Origin: Streptomyces sp. DI166
GTDB taxonomy: Bacteria > Actinomycetota > Actinomycetes > Streptomycetales > Streptomycetaceae
DNA length: 64,000 nucleotides
Assembly (NCBI RefSeq): GCF_900091315.1
Contig: NZ_FLSP01000004.1
Coordinates: 105,401-169,400, forward strand
Reading direction: 5' to 3'
Each line of letters begins with the position of its first letter. Within the stretch, counting starts at the first letter, position 1. Under the pieces are notes generated by a model, which worked only from the letters and a program-made list of their open reading frames with translations, was not told the origin of the DNA and ran no database searches. Made by a program: the position numbers and the translations under genes. Positions 1 to 9,795 of the stretch are shown one piece after another.

Positions 1-355
1 CCGCGCCGAACTTGTACTCGCCCCAGGCCGCCGCGTTGGCGTCGTTCTCGACGACGACGGGGAGGCCCACGCGGGCCTCGACCTTCTCCTTGAGCGGTTC
101 CTGGCGCCAGTCGATGTTCGGCGCGAAGTAGACGGTCGAGCGCTGGCGGTTGACGTATCCTGCGGCACCGATTCCCACGCCGACGATGTCATGACCGGCG
201 CGCGCCCCCTCCACCGCGGAGGCGATGGCGTCCACGATGCCCTCGGGCGTGCCCGGTGTCGGCACCGTGTGGGTCGAGAGGATGTTGCCTTCCTCGTCGA
301 CCACGCCGGCCGCGATCTTCGTGCCGCCGATGTCGACGCCGATGGTGAGTCCCAT
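1..355 (-). CDS. glkA: ROK-family glucokinase, 5' part only (runs off the window)
   Basis: Encodes the first 118 residues of a cytoplasmic ROK sugar kinase that phosphorylates glucose with ATP. The N-terminus has the ATP phosphate-binding motif GVDIGGTKIAAGVVD (residues about 5-19), and the visible end holds the sugar-contact motif ENDANAAAWGE. The ATG at 355 directly precedes the DIGGTK segment. In Streptomyces glucokinase is also needed for glucose repression (family knowledge). The order DUF5304 gene then glkA matches the known Streptomyces pair. The ROK zinc-binding CxCGxxGC motif lies beyond the window edge, so completeness cannot be judged. Confidence 0.93.
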   Translation of the reverse strand, partial: MGLTIGVDIGGTKIAAGVVDEEGNILSTHTVPTPGTPEGIVDAIASAVEGARAGHDIVGVGIGAAGYVNRQRSTVYFAPNIDWRQEPLKEKVEARVGLPVVVENDANAAAWGEYKFGA

Positions 356-408
356 GAATCCCTCAGTTTCGGTCGAGCCCCGCTATGGCCAACCGTACCC
401 GAGCGGCT

Positions 409-897
409 TCAGTCCAAGTCGATGCGTTCCCCGGGACCGGACTCGTCGCCGGGGTCCCGGCGCTCGCGCAGATCGCGGTCGTCGCCGGTGGTCCAGCGGC
501 GTTCCTGGGCCTGGACGGCGGAGCGGTAGGCGGCGAGAAGTTCGTTGCCGGCCGCGGCGAGGTGGTCGAAGACGTCAGGGTTTCGTTCGATGACGGGTTC
601 GACGGCGGCCTTGGCCTGCTGGACGACCTGCTTGACCACCTGCTGGGCGGCGGGTCCGGCGACCGCGCCGAGCAGCGGCGAGTTGAGCGAGGTCAGCTTC
701 TCGCCGACGGCGTCGACGAGCTTGCGCAGTTCCTCGGCGGCCGAGCCGGGCGGCGGGCCGTACTGGGTGCGGCGGCGGGCCTGCTCCTCGGCGAGGTCCT
801 CGGCGCACGCCGTCGCCCAGGCGTCGGCGTCCGTCGCCCGTACCTCGTCGAGCGGCTCCTCGCCCGGGACGTCGGAGGGCTGGGCCTCTTCGCTCAT
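409..897 (-). CDS. DUF5304-type acidic protein upstream of glucokinase (SCO2127-like)
   Basis: A 162-residue soluble protein, rich in Glu, Asp and Ala, with no signal peptide or membrane segment. The centre (about 60-125) looks helical, with a run of QQVVKQVVQQAKAAVEP; both ends look disordered and acidic. AGGAG lies 7 nt before the ATG at 897, supporting that start. It sits 53 nt upstream of glkA on the same strand. In S. coelicolor the gene just upstream of glkA (SCO2127) has been reported to affect glucose repression; I infer this is its counterpart from position and size. Biochemical function is unknown. Confidence 0.8.
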   Translation of the reverse strand: MSEEAQPSDVPGEEPLDEVRATDADAWATACAEDLAEEQARRRTQYGPPPGSAAEELRKLVDAVGEKLTSLNSPLLGAVAGPAAQQVVKQVVQQAKAAVEPVIERNPDVFDHLAAAGNELLAAYRSAVQAQERRWTTGDDRDLRERRDPGDESGPGERIDLD

Positions 898-954
898 GAC
901 GGACTCCTGACTACGGTTCGTCCCTACGACGTTACCCGAACGGGCGTATCGGGT

Positions 955-2115
955 TCACCGGGCCGCGGGCCACAGCGCCGGATCGGGCGCGAACCGGACG
1001 CGCAGTTCGCCCTCGCGCAGGGAGGCGCCGTCGACGGTGCAGCGGCGCAGTGCGGAGGGCAGCGGGACGATCCGGCGGAACGGCCCGGCGGTGACGACGA
1101 GTTCGTCACCGCGCCGGACGAGGTCGAGGTCCTCGCGTATGGCGCCGGGCAGCGGGATGGTCCACACCAGGACGCCGTCGTCGGAGAGGTGGTCGGTGAT
1201 GGGCCACTCGACCGTGGAGGGTGCCGCGTTGACGGCCGTCCGCGCGCCGAGCGCGGCGAGGTCGTCGGCGCCGCGCGGGTCGTGCCCGAGGTGCGGGAGG
1301 ACCTGGACGTCGTAGGACTCCTGCCATTCCTCCAGCGTCTTGCGCTGCTGGGCGACGAGGGCGGGCGGCCAGTCCTCGGGGACGGCCCGGTTGGCGATCA
1401 GGGCCTCGGGGCGCAGTCCGCGCAGGGCGAGGGCGAGGACGGCCTCGCGTACGGCGTCGGAGCCGGCCGGGCCGGGCTCGGCGACCAGGCGTACGGCGGT
1501 GTCGCGGTCGGCGACGACGGCTTCGACGGCGGCGAGTTCGAGGTCCCAGCGGGCTGCGGTCTCGTAGAGCCACTCGGCGGGCATGGGGACCCCGGCCAGG
1601 CGGCCGAGAACGGGGCGCAGGGCGCGGGCGGCCTGGCGTTCCGGCGGGAGCAGGCGGCGCAGGTAGCGGCGGAGCTGCTCGGGGAGGGCGAGCAGGGCGA
1701 GGGCCTGCGCGGTGGCGGGGAGGTCGACGACGAGGAGGTCGTGCCGCTCGGAGAGGGCGGCGTCGCGCAGGGCGCGCAGCAGGGTCAGTTCCTCGGCGCC
1801 GGGGAGGGGGGTGACCTCCTCGGGGTCGAGGCGGGAGGCGCCGAGCAGGTCGAGGGCGGCGGTGGCGCGTTCCTGGAAGGCGGCGAGGTCGGCGCGGAAT
1901 CCGGCGGCGGCGTCGGGTCGCCAGAGGGTGAGCCGTTCCCCGGCCCGCACCGGCGCGGGGCCCGTGGCGGTGCCGAGGACGGCGCCCAGGGTGTCGGACC
2001 GGTCGGCGCTGAGCAGGAGGACCCGCTCGCCGTCACGCGCGGCGGTGAGGGCGGTGGCGGCGGCGACCGTGGTACGGCCGCTGCCGCCGGGCCCGGTGAT
2101 CAGGAGGGTGCGCAT
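955..2115 (-). CDS. ArsA/GET3-like P-loop ATPase
   Basis: A 386-residue protein starting MRTLLITGPGGSGRTTVAAA, a deviant Walker A of the ArsA/MinD class in which the usual KGGxGKT is PGGSGRT (the signature Lys is replaced). LLLSADRSDTLGAVLG follows, equivalent to the switch I region (DPA in classical members). LLVVDLPATAQAL (about 180-192) resembles the DTAPTG switch II segment. The C-terminal 80 residues form a beta-rich tail. Actinobacterial homologues are annotated as ion-transporting ATPases, but no arsenic genes are near and the true role is unknown. It follows the SRPBCC gene by 29 nt, probably as one transcript. Confidence 0.82.
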   Translation of the reverse strand: MRTLLITGPGGSGRTTVAAATALTAARDGERVLLLSADRSDTLGAVLGTATGPAPVRAGERLTLWRPDAAAGFRADLAAFQERATAALDLLGASRLDPEEVTPLPGAEELTLLRALRDAALSERHDLLVVDLPATAQALALLALPEQLRRYLRRLLPPERQAARALRPVLGRLAGVPMPAEWLYETAARWDLELAAVEAVVADRDTAVRLVAEPGPAGSDAVREAVLALALRGLRPEALIANRAVPEDWPPALVAQQRKTLEEWQESYDVQVLPHLGHDPRGADDLAALGARTAVNAAPSTVEWPITDHLSDDGVLVWTIPLPGAIREDLDLVRRGDELVVTAGPFRRIVPLPSALRRCTVDGASLREGELRVRFAPDPALWPAAR

Positions 2116-2144
2116 GAGGGTGAACGGTAGGGCACGGCTCCGCG

Positions 2145-2588
2145 CTACTTGCTACCCGACTCCACCCGCTTCTTCAGTCCGGCCAGCGCGCGGTCGATGA
2201 TGACCTTCTCCGCCTTGCGCTTGATCATGCCGAGCATGGGGATCTTGACGTCGACGGTCAGCACGTAGGTGACCTCGGTGGAGCCGGCGCCGGCCGGCTT
2301 GAGGATGTACGAGCCGTCCAGGGAGCGCAGCATCTGGGACTTCACCAGGGTCCAGGAGACCTCGTGGTCGCCGGTCCAGGTGTAGGCGAGCACCTGGTCG
2401 TCCTTGATCGCGCCGGCGTCCATCACCAGGCGCACCTGCTCGGCGCGGCCCTGGGCGTCGGTGGCCAGCACCTCCGCCTCCTTCACCTCGCCGGTCCAGT
2501 CGGGGTAGCGGGCGAAGTCGGCGATCACCCCCATGACGTCGGCCGGTGCAGCCTCGATCGTGATGCTCGAACTGGTGTGTTCCGCCAT
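2145..2588 (-). CDS. SRPBCC (START-like) hydrophobic ligand-binding protein
   Basis: A 147-residue cytoplasmic protein of the polyketide cyclase/dehydrase or coenzyme Q-binding COQ10-like SRPBCC fold. It begins MAEHTSSSITIEAAPADVMGVIADF, a typical first strand and helix of this family. The stretch YPDWTGEVKEAEVL and the C-terminal helix (RALAGLKKRVESG) are also typical. The ATG at 2588 is preferred to an upstream in-frame ATG because GGAGGA lies just before it. The family binds lipophilic small molecules in a helix-grip cavity; no substrate can be named here. Likely co-transcribed with the ArsA-like ATPase. Confidence 0.88.
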   Translation of the reverse strand: MAEHTSSSITIEAAPADVMGVIADFARYPDWTGEVKEAEVLATDAQGRAEQVRLVMDAGAIKDDQVLAYTWTGDHEVSWTLVKSQMLRSLDGSYILKPAGAGSTEVTYVLTVDVKIPMLGMIKRKAEKVIIDRALAGLKKRVESGSK

Positions 2589-2654
2589 CGTCGTGGCTCC
2601 TCCAGATGCGGGCCGAAAGGTCGTCCTCATACGCACGTGTGTGCAGCGTGAAGG

Positions 2655-3479
2655 CTACCGCGCGGCCGACCCGCCGAACTCCAGCGCCCATGGCTTCCCG
2701 GTCCCGGCGAAGTGGCCGACGTTCACGCACTCCGTCGATCCGACCCGCATCCGGCGCACCAGGGGCTGGTGCACATGCCCGAACAGGGAGTAACGGGGCC
2801 GGGTCCGCCGGATCGCCTCCAGCAGGGCCCGGCTGCCCCGCTCGAAGCGGCGGGCGACGGTGTCGTAGACCAGTTCCGGGACCTCCGGCGGGATGTGGGT
2901 GCACAGCACGTCCACCTCGCCGACCGCCTCGATCTTCGCGGCGTACTCCTCGTCGCTGATCTCGTACGGGGTGCGCATCGGGGTCCTCAGGCCGCCGCCG
3001 ACGAAGCCGAAGGTCCAGCCGCCGATCTCGACGCGCTGTCCGTCCAGCACGGTGGTGCCGGGCCCGGCGTACTCCGGCCACAGGGGCGGCATGTCGACAT
3101 TGCCGTAGGTGGCGTACGTCGGGGTCGGGAAGGCCGCGAAGAGTTCGGCGTACTGCTTGCGGACCGCTTTCTCGATCACCGCGCCCCGGTCGGCGCCGAT
3201 TCCGGCCCACAGCCGGGCGCCGAATTGGCGGGCTTCCTCGTAGCGGCGGGCGGTGCGCAGCTCCACGATGCGGTCGGCGTTCTCCACGCCGAACAGATCG
3301 GGGAAGATGCCGCGGGAGTGGTCGGCGTAGTCGAGGAAGAGGACCAGGTCACCCAGGCAGATCAGGGCGTCCGCGCCGTCGCCGGCTCTGGCCAGGTCAC
3401 GGACGTTGCCGTGTACGTCGCTGACCACATGAACGCGCGTCCTGCTGTTACCGGCTGGTGTGGATGCCATGGCGATCAA
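2655..3479 (-). CDS. Calcineurin-like metallophosphoesterase
   Basis: A 274-residue cytoplasmic phosphoesterase with the dinuclear metal motifs in order: SDVHGN (about 20-25), CLGD (about 41-44), YGNVD (about 127-131), THIP and GHVHQP near the C-terminus. It probably hydrolyses phosphomonoesters or diesters; the substrate is not evident. Two possible ATGs lie three codons apart (3479 and 3470); neither has a strong ribosome-binding site. The gene is divergent from the acyl-CoA ligase at 3783 and 66 nt upstream of the SRPBCC gene. Confidence 0.9.
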   Translation of the reverse strand: MIAMASTPAGNSRTRVHVVSDVHGNVRDLARAGDGADALICLGDLVLFLDYADHSRGIFPDLFGVENADRIVELRTARRYEEARQFGARLWAGIGADRGAVIEKAVRKQYAELFAAFPTPTYATYGNVDMPPLWPEYAGPGTTVLDGQRVEIGGWTFGFVGGGLRTPMRTPYEISDEEYAAKIEAVGEVDVLCTHIPPEVPELVYDTVARRFERGSRALLEAIRRTRPRYSLFGHVHQPLVRRMRVGSTECVNVGHFAGTGKPWALEFGGSAAR

Positions 3480-3782
3480 GCGTAGGCCTGTGCGCCATGC
3501 GTGAACAGTGGCGGCCGGACCTGCGGTTACTGGCTAGTCGTCAAACCGGTCGACTACTGTGCGCAGCAGAAGCACCCATGCTTGCGGTAGCGAACCGTGT
3601 GACGCAGCGAACATCTCGCCGGACCCTCTGTCGAAGAAGCCATACCGGCGGGTAACGTCCGGGCAGTCCAGTCGTGCTCAGGATTTCAACCACCGGGATT
3701 CCTGGGTACCTGCCCGAGCCTTGGACCGCACCGTCGCATCACACAATGTCGTGGCGCCGGCGCCCTATGAGGAGCAGCAGTC
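3480..3782. other. Divergent intergenic region with a short inverted repeat
   Basis: This 303-bp region separates the phosphoesterase (minus) and the acyl-CoA ligase (plus). It holds the inverted repeat TACC-GGCG-GGTA at 3643-3654, embedded in ATACCGGCGGGTAACG, about 130 bp before the ligase start. This has the shape of an operator for a fatty-acid regulator, but I cannot assign the factor. No RNA gene or additional reading frame with a ribosome-binding site is seen. Confidence 0.4.
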
Positions 3783-5579
3783 TTGCGCGAGTTCAGCCTT
3801 CCGGCTATGTACGAGGTCCCCGCGGACGGCAATCTGACCGACATCGTCCGCAGAAACGCCGCGCAGCATCCCGACGTCGCCGTCATCGCCCGCAAGGTCG
3901 ACGGTGTCTGGCAGGACGTCACGGCCACCGCTTTCCTCGCCGAGGTGCGCGCCGCCGCCAAGGGCCTGATCGCGGCCGGGGTGCAGCCGGGCGACCGGAT
4001 CGCCCTGATGTCCCGCACCCGCTACGAGTGGACCCTGCTGGACTTCGCGATCTGGTCCGCGGGCGCGATCACGGTCCCGGTGTACGAGACCAGCTCGGCC
4101 GAGCAGGTGCAGTGGATCCTCGGCGACTCGGGCGCGACCGCCATCGTTACCGAGCTGGACACCCACACCGCGGCCGTGGAGTCGGTGCGCGACCGGCTGC
4201 CCGCGCTCAAGCACCTGTGGCAGATCGAGGGCGGCGCCGTCGAGGAGCTGACCCGGCTCGGCCAGGACGTCAGCGACAAGTCGGTCGACGAGCGCAGCTC
4301 GCTGGCGAAGGCCGACGACCCGGCGACCATCGTGTACACCTCGGGCACCACCGGCCGTCCCAAGGGCTGTGTGCTCACCCACCGCAACTTCTTCGCCGAG
4401 TGCGGCAACGTGGTGGAGCGGCTGCGGCCGCTGTTCCGCACCGGTGAGTGCTCGGTGCTGCTGTTCCTGCCGCTGGCGCACGTCTTCGGGCGGATGGTGC
4501 AGATCGCGCCGATGGTGGCGCCGATCAAGCTGGGCACGGTCCCGGACATCAAGAACCTCACCGACGAGCTGGCGACCTTCCGCCCGACGCTGATCCTGGG
4601 CGTGCCGCGGGTCTTCGAGAAGGTCTACAACTCGGCCCGCGCCAAGGCGCAGGCGGACGGCAAGGGCAAGATCTTCGACAAGGCCGCGGACACCGCGATC
4701 GCCTACAGCAAGGCGCTGGACGACCCCTCCGGCCCGTCGATCGGCCTGAAGCTCAAGCACAAGGTCTTCGACCGGCTGGTCTACAGCAAGCTGCGCGCGG
4801 TCCTGGGCGGCCGGGGCGAGTACGCGATCTCCGGCGGGGCGCCGCTGGGCGAGCGGCTCGGTCACTTCTTCCGCGGTATCGGCTTCACGGTGCTGGAGGG
4901 CTACGGCCTGACCGAGACCTGCGCGGCCACCGCGTTCAACCCGTGGGACCGGCAGAAGATCGGCACGGTCGGCCAGCCGCTGCCGGGCTCGGTGGTGCGC
5001 ATCGCGGACGACGGCGAGGTGCTGCTGCACGGCGAGCACATCTTCAAGGAGTACTGGAACAACCCGGGGGCCACCGAGGAGGCGCTGCGGGACGGCTGGT
5101 TCCACTCGGGCGACATCGGCACCCTCGACGAGGACGGCTACCTCAGGATCACCGGCCGCAAGAAGGAGATCCTGGTGACCGCGGGCGGCAAGAACGTCGC
5201 CCCGGCGGTGATCGAGGACCGGATCCGGGCGCACGCGCTGGTCGCGGAGTGCATGGTGGTCGGCGACGGGCGGCCGTTCGTGGGCGCGCTGGTCACCATC
5301 GACGAGGAGTTCCTGGGCCGGTGGGCCGCCGAGCACGGCAAGCCGGAGGGGTCCACCGCGGCGTCGCTGCGTGAGGACGCGGACCTGCTGGCCGCCATCC
5401 AGTCGGCGGTCGACGACGGCAACGCCGCGGTGTCCAAGGCGGAATCGGTGCGGAAGTTCCGCATTCTGTCCTCCCAGTTCACGGAGGAGTCGGGCCACCT
5501 GACGCCGTCGCTGAAGCTGAAGCGGAACGTGGTGGCGAAGGACTTCGCGCAGGAGATCGAGGCGATCTACGCGAAGTAG
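3783..5579 (+). CDS. fadD: Long-chain fatty-acid--CoA ligase (FadD15-like)
   Basis: A 598-residue AMP-forming acyl-CoA synthetase that activates long-chain fatty acids to acyl-CoA through an acyl-adenylate. Motifs seen are the P-loop TIVYTSGTTGRPKG (about 181-194), GYGLTET (about 374-380), and GWFHSGDIG plus GRKKEILVTAGGKNVAP (about 438-475), which carries the hinge and fatty-acid signature region. A TTG start at 3783 is chosen because GAGGAGC lies 8 nt upstream and it preserves MREFSLP before YEVPADGNLTD; the first in-frame ATG (3807) has no ribosome-binding site. Single gene, convergent with cholesterol oxidase. Confidence 0.95.
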   Translation: MREFSLPAMYEVPADGNLTDIVRRNAAQHPDVAVIARKVDGVWQDVTATAFLAEVRAAAKGLIAAGVQPGDRIALMSRTRYEWTLLDFAIWSAGAITVPVYETSSAEQVQWILGDSGATAIVTELDTHTAAVESVRDRLPALKHLWQIEGGAVEELTRLGQDVSDKSVDERSSLAKADDPATIVYTSGTTGRPKGCVLTHRNFFAECGNVVERLRPLFRTGECSVLLFLPLAHVFGRMVQIAPMVAPIKLGTVPDIKNLTDELATFRPTLILGVPRVFEKVYNSARAKAQADGKGKIFDKAADTAIAYSKALDDPSGPSIGLKLKHKVFDRLVYSKLRAVLGGRGEYAISGGAPLGERLGHFFRGIGFTVLEGYGLTETCAATAFNPWDRQKIGTVGQPLPGSVVRIADDGEVLLHGEHIFKEYWNNPGATEEALRDGWFHSGDIGTLDEDGYLRITGRKKEILVTAGGKNVAPAVIEDRIRAHALVAECMVVGDGRPFVGALVTIDEEFLGRWAAEHGKPEGSTAASLREDADLLAAIQSAVDDGNAAVSKAESVRKFRILSSQFTEESGHLTPSLKLKRNVVAKDFAQEIEAIYAK

Positions 5580-5592
5580 TCACGGCCTGCGG

Positions 5593-7296
<1,704 letters not shown>

Positions 7297-8439
7297 TCAC
7301 AGCAGCGTCCTCAACCTCTCCGCCAGCAGGTCCCAGCGCCACTTCTCCTCGACCCACTCCCGTCCCCGCTCCCCCATCCGGCGCCGCAGTTCGGCATCGC
7401 CGAGCAGGGCGGTGATGCGGTCGGCGGCCTGGCTCGGGGAACCGCCGCGGACCACCCAGCCGGTCTCGCCGTCGAGGACCGCGTCGGGGGCCCCGCCGGA
7501 GTCGCCCGCGACCACCGGCAGCCCGGTCGCCGAGGCTTCGAGGTAGACGATGCCGAGGCCCTCCACGTCCAGGCCCCGGCGACGGGTGCGGCACGGCATG
7601 GCGAACACGTCACCGGCGCCGTAGTGGGCGGGCAGCTCGGCCCAGGGCACCGAGCCGGTGAAGCGGACCGAGTCGGCCACGCCGGTGTCCCGGGCCAGCC
7701 TGCGCAGATCCTGCTCGTACGGGCCGCCGCCGACGATCAGCAGCACCGCGTCCGGCTCCTTCGCGAGGATCCGGGGCATCGCGAGGATCAGCGTGTCCTG
7801 TCCCTTGCGCGGGACCAGCCGGGAGACGCACACCACCACGGGCCGGTCGGTCAGCCCCAGCCGGGCCCGGACCCCCGCGCCGCCGGAGCCGGGGTGGAAG
7901 GTCTTCTCGTCCACGCCCGGGGGCAGCTGCACCATCCGGGAGGCCGCCTCCGGAGAGAGCGCGCCCGCGATCCGCGACCGGGTGTACTCGCCGAGATAGG
8001 TGATCGTGTCCGTGGAGTCCCCGATCCGCCGCAGCAGTTGCCGCGAGGCGGGCAGCTGGGCCCAGCCGGCCTCGTGCCCGTGGGTGGTGGCGACCAGCCG
8101 CCGCGCCCCCGCCTTGCGCAGCGCCGGAGCCATCAGGCCGAGCGGGGCCGCGGCCCCGAACCACACCGAGGTGCAGCCGTGCTCCCGCAGCAGCCCGACC
8201 GCGCGCCGGGTCACCCCCGGGGTCGGCAGCAGCATCGTCGTGGAGTCGCGTACGACGGTGAAGGGCTGTTCCGCGTCGAAGGCGGCCGTCGCCTCGGCGC
8301 CCTCCCGGCCGCGCTTCCAGGTGGAGGCGTAGACGACCAGCCGCTCCGGGTCCAGCCGCAGCGCCATGTTGTGCAGGAAGGCCTGGATGCCGCCGGGGCG
8401 GGGCGGGAAGTCGTTCGTCACGATGAGCGTCTTGTGCAT
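7297..8439 (-). CDS. pimB: GT4 mannosyltransferase, PimB'-like
   Basis: A 380-residue GT-B glycosyltransferase, probably the GDP-mannose-dependent enzyme adding the second mannose in phosphatidylinositol mannoside synthesis at the inner membrane face. NDFPPRPGGIQAFL (9-22) is the N-terminal acceptor loop seen in corynebacterial PimB'. VCVSRLVPRKGQD (about 200-212) binds the sugar nucleotide, and EGLGIVYLEA carries the E-x7-E motif. The gene is divergent from the GT87 gene. Substrate assignment is by family resemblance only; a polyprenyl-phosphate or other lipid acceptor is not excluded. Confidence 0.85.
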   Translation of the reverse strand: MHKTLIVTNDFPPRPGGIQAFLHNMALRLDPERLVVYASTWKRGREGAEATAAFDAEQPFTVVRDSTTMLLPTPGVTRRAVGLLREHGCTSVWFGAAAPLGLMAPALRKAGARRLVATTHGHEAGWAQLPASRQLLRRIGDSTDTITYLGEYTRSRIAGALSPEAASRMVQLPPGVDEKTFHPGSGGAGVRARLGLTDRPVVVCVSRLVPRKGQDTLILAMPRILAKEPDAVLLIVGGGPYEQDLRRLARDTGVADSVRFTGSVPWAELPAHYGAGDVFAMPCRTRRRGLDVEGLGIVYLEASATGLPVVAGDSGGAPDAVLDGETGWVVRGGSPSQAADRITALLGDAELRRRMGERGREWVEEKWRWDLLAERLRTLL

Positions 8440-8559
8440 CGCGGCCGACCCTATCGGAGGCGCCGCGCACAGCGCGTCACGGCCGCCCTGGTGGCCGACC
8501 CACAGCCCGGCGGGACATCATGGTGCCCTCGACGGCGAGCACGAACGGCAGGGGACCAG

Positions 8560-9795
8560 GTGGAGACGACGGGCGCGCGGTGGTCCCTGGCCGGCCTCCT
8601 CGGCATCTGGTCCGCGACCAGGATCGTGCTGCTGCTCCTCGTGTTCAAGGTGTGGGTCTTCCCCGGCCCGGACGTCACCTCCGACGTCGCCGTGATCTAC
8701 CAGGGCTGGTCCGAGGTGCTGGGCACCGGATCGTTCCCGCAAAACGACGTCACCTGGCAGTACCCGCCCGCCGCCGCGCTCGCGATCCTCTCCCCCAAGC
8801 TGCTGTTCCACCTGGACTACGCCTCCGCCTTCTTCGTCCTGGCCTTCACCGCCGACCTGGCCGTCCTCGCCCTGCTGCTCTACACGGGCCCGCGCCCCGG
8901 CCGCAGCATGCGCGGCGCCTGGGTCTGGGCGGTGGGCGTCCCCCTGCTCGGGCCGACCGTGTACGCCCGCTACGACGTGATGGTGACCGCGGTCGCGGTG
9001 GCCTCGCTGCTGGCGGGCGCCCGGCACCCACGGGCCCTGGGCGCGCTGGCCGCGTTCGGGGCGCTGCTGAAGGTGTGGCCGGTGCTGCTGCTGGTGGCCG
9101 TCCGCGACCGCACCGCCTGGGCGTCGGCCGCGGTGACCGGGGCGGTCCTGGCGGCGCTGTTCGCGGCGGGGATGCCGGGCGCGTTCGCGTTCCTGACCTT
9201 CCAGCGGGACCGCGGCACCGAGGTGGAGTCGCTGGGCGCGCTGGTCTTCCATGTGGCCCGCCACCACGGCTGGGACGGGGAGGTGCTGCTGAACTACGGC
9301 TCGGTGGAATTCCTCGGCCCGTACGTGGACGTGGTCAGCACGGCCGCCCTGGTGCTGTCCGCGCTGGCCTTCGGCTGGCTGCTGCTGTGGCGGCTGCGGG
9401 CCCGGCGGTTCCGGTCGCACACGGTCGCGGACGCGGCGTTCGTGGCGGTGCTGCTGTTCACCACGACCAGCCGCGTGATCAGCCCCCAGTACCTGGTGTG
9501 GCTGGTCGGTCTGGCGGCCGTCTGCCTGTGCTTCCGGGGCAGCCGGATGGGCCCGCCGGTGCTCGCGCTGCTGGCCGCCTGCCCGGTGACGATGCTGGAG
9601 TTCCCGCTCTGGTTCGCGCACGTGGTCGCCAGCGACGGCCTCGGCATCACCCTGCTGTCCGTCCGCAACGGCCTGCTGGTGCTCGCCACCGTCCTCGCCG
9701 CCCGCGTCCTGTGGCGCTCCACGGTGTCCGGGGCCGCCGCCACCCCGCTGCCCGCTCAGGCCACCCGCACGAGGGAGACCTCGCTGCCCTCCTGA
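8560..9795 (+). CDS. GT87/DUF2029-type integral membrane glycosyltransferase
   Basis: A 411-residue polytopic membrane protein with about 10 hydrophobic helices. The GTG at 8560 with AGGGGA just upstream fits a start immediately before TGARWSLAGLLGIWSATRIVLLLL; a long open upstream extension overlaps the opposite gene and is rejected. The pattern resembles GT-C mannosyltransferases of the PimE/DUF2029 group, which use polyprenyl-phosphate mannose outside the membrane; the early loop WQYPPAA is typical. Position beside the PimB' homologue fits lipoglycan synthesis. Its 3' end overlaps the convergent MATE gene by 40 nt. Confidence 0.82.
   Translation: METTGARWSLAGLLGIWSATRIVLLLLVFKVWVFPGPDVTSDVAVIYQGWSEVLGTGSFPQNDVTWQYPPAAALAILSPKLLFHLDYASAFFVLAFTADLAVLALLLYTGPRPGRSMRGAWVWAVGVPLLGPTVYARYDVMVTAVAVASLLAGARHPRALGALAAFGALLKVWPVLLLVAVRDRTAWASAAVTGAVLAALFAAGMPGAFAFLTFQRDRGTEVESLGALVFHVARHHGWDGEVLLNYGSVEFLGPYVDVVSTAALVLSALAFGWLLLWRLRARRFRSHTVADAAFVAVLLFTTTSRVISPQYLVWLVGLAAVCLCFRGSRMGPPVLALLAACPVTMLEFPLWFAHVVASDGLGITLLSVRNGLLVLATVLAARVLWRSTVSGAAATPLPAQATRTRETSLPS

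Noticed and set aside
955..2115. Arsenite-pump ATPase (arsA) assignment
   Set aside because: Single short domain, altered P-loop Lys and no ars genes nearby; called only ArsA-like.
7624..8559. Upstream extension of the GT87 membrane protein
   Set aside because: It overlaps the PimB' gene on the other strand, and a GTG with a ribosome site at 8560 sits directly before the first membrane helix.
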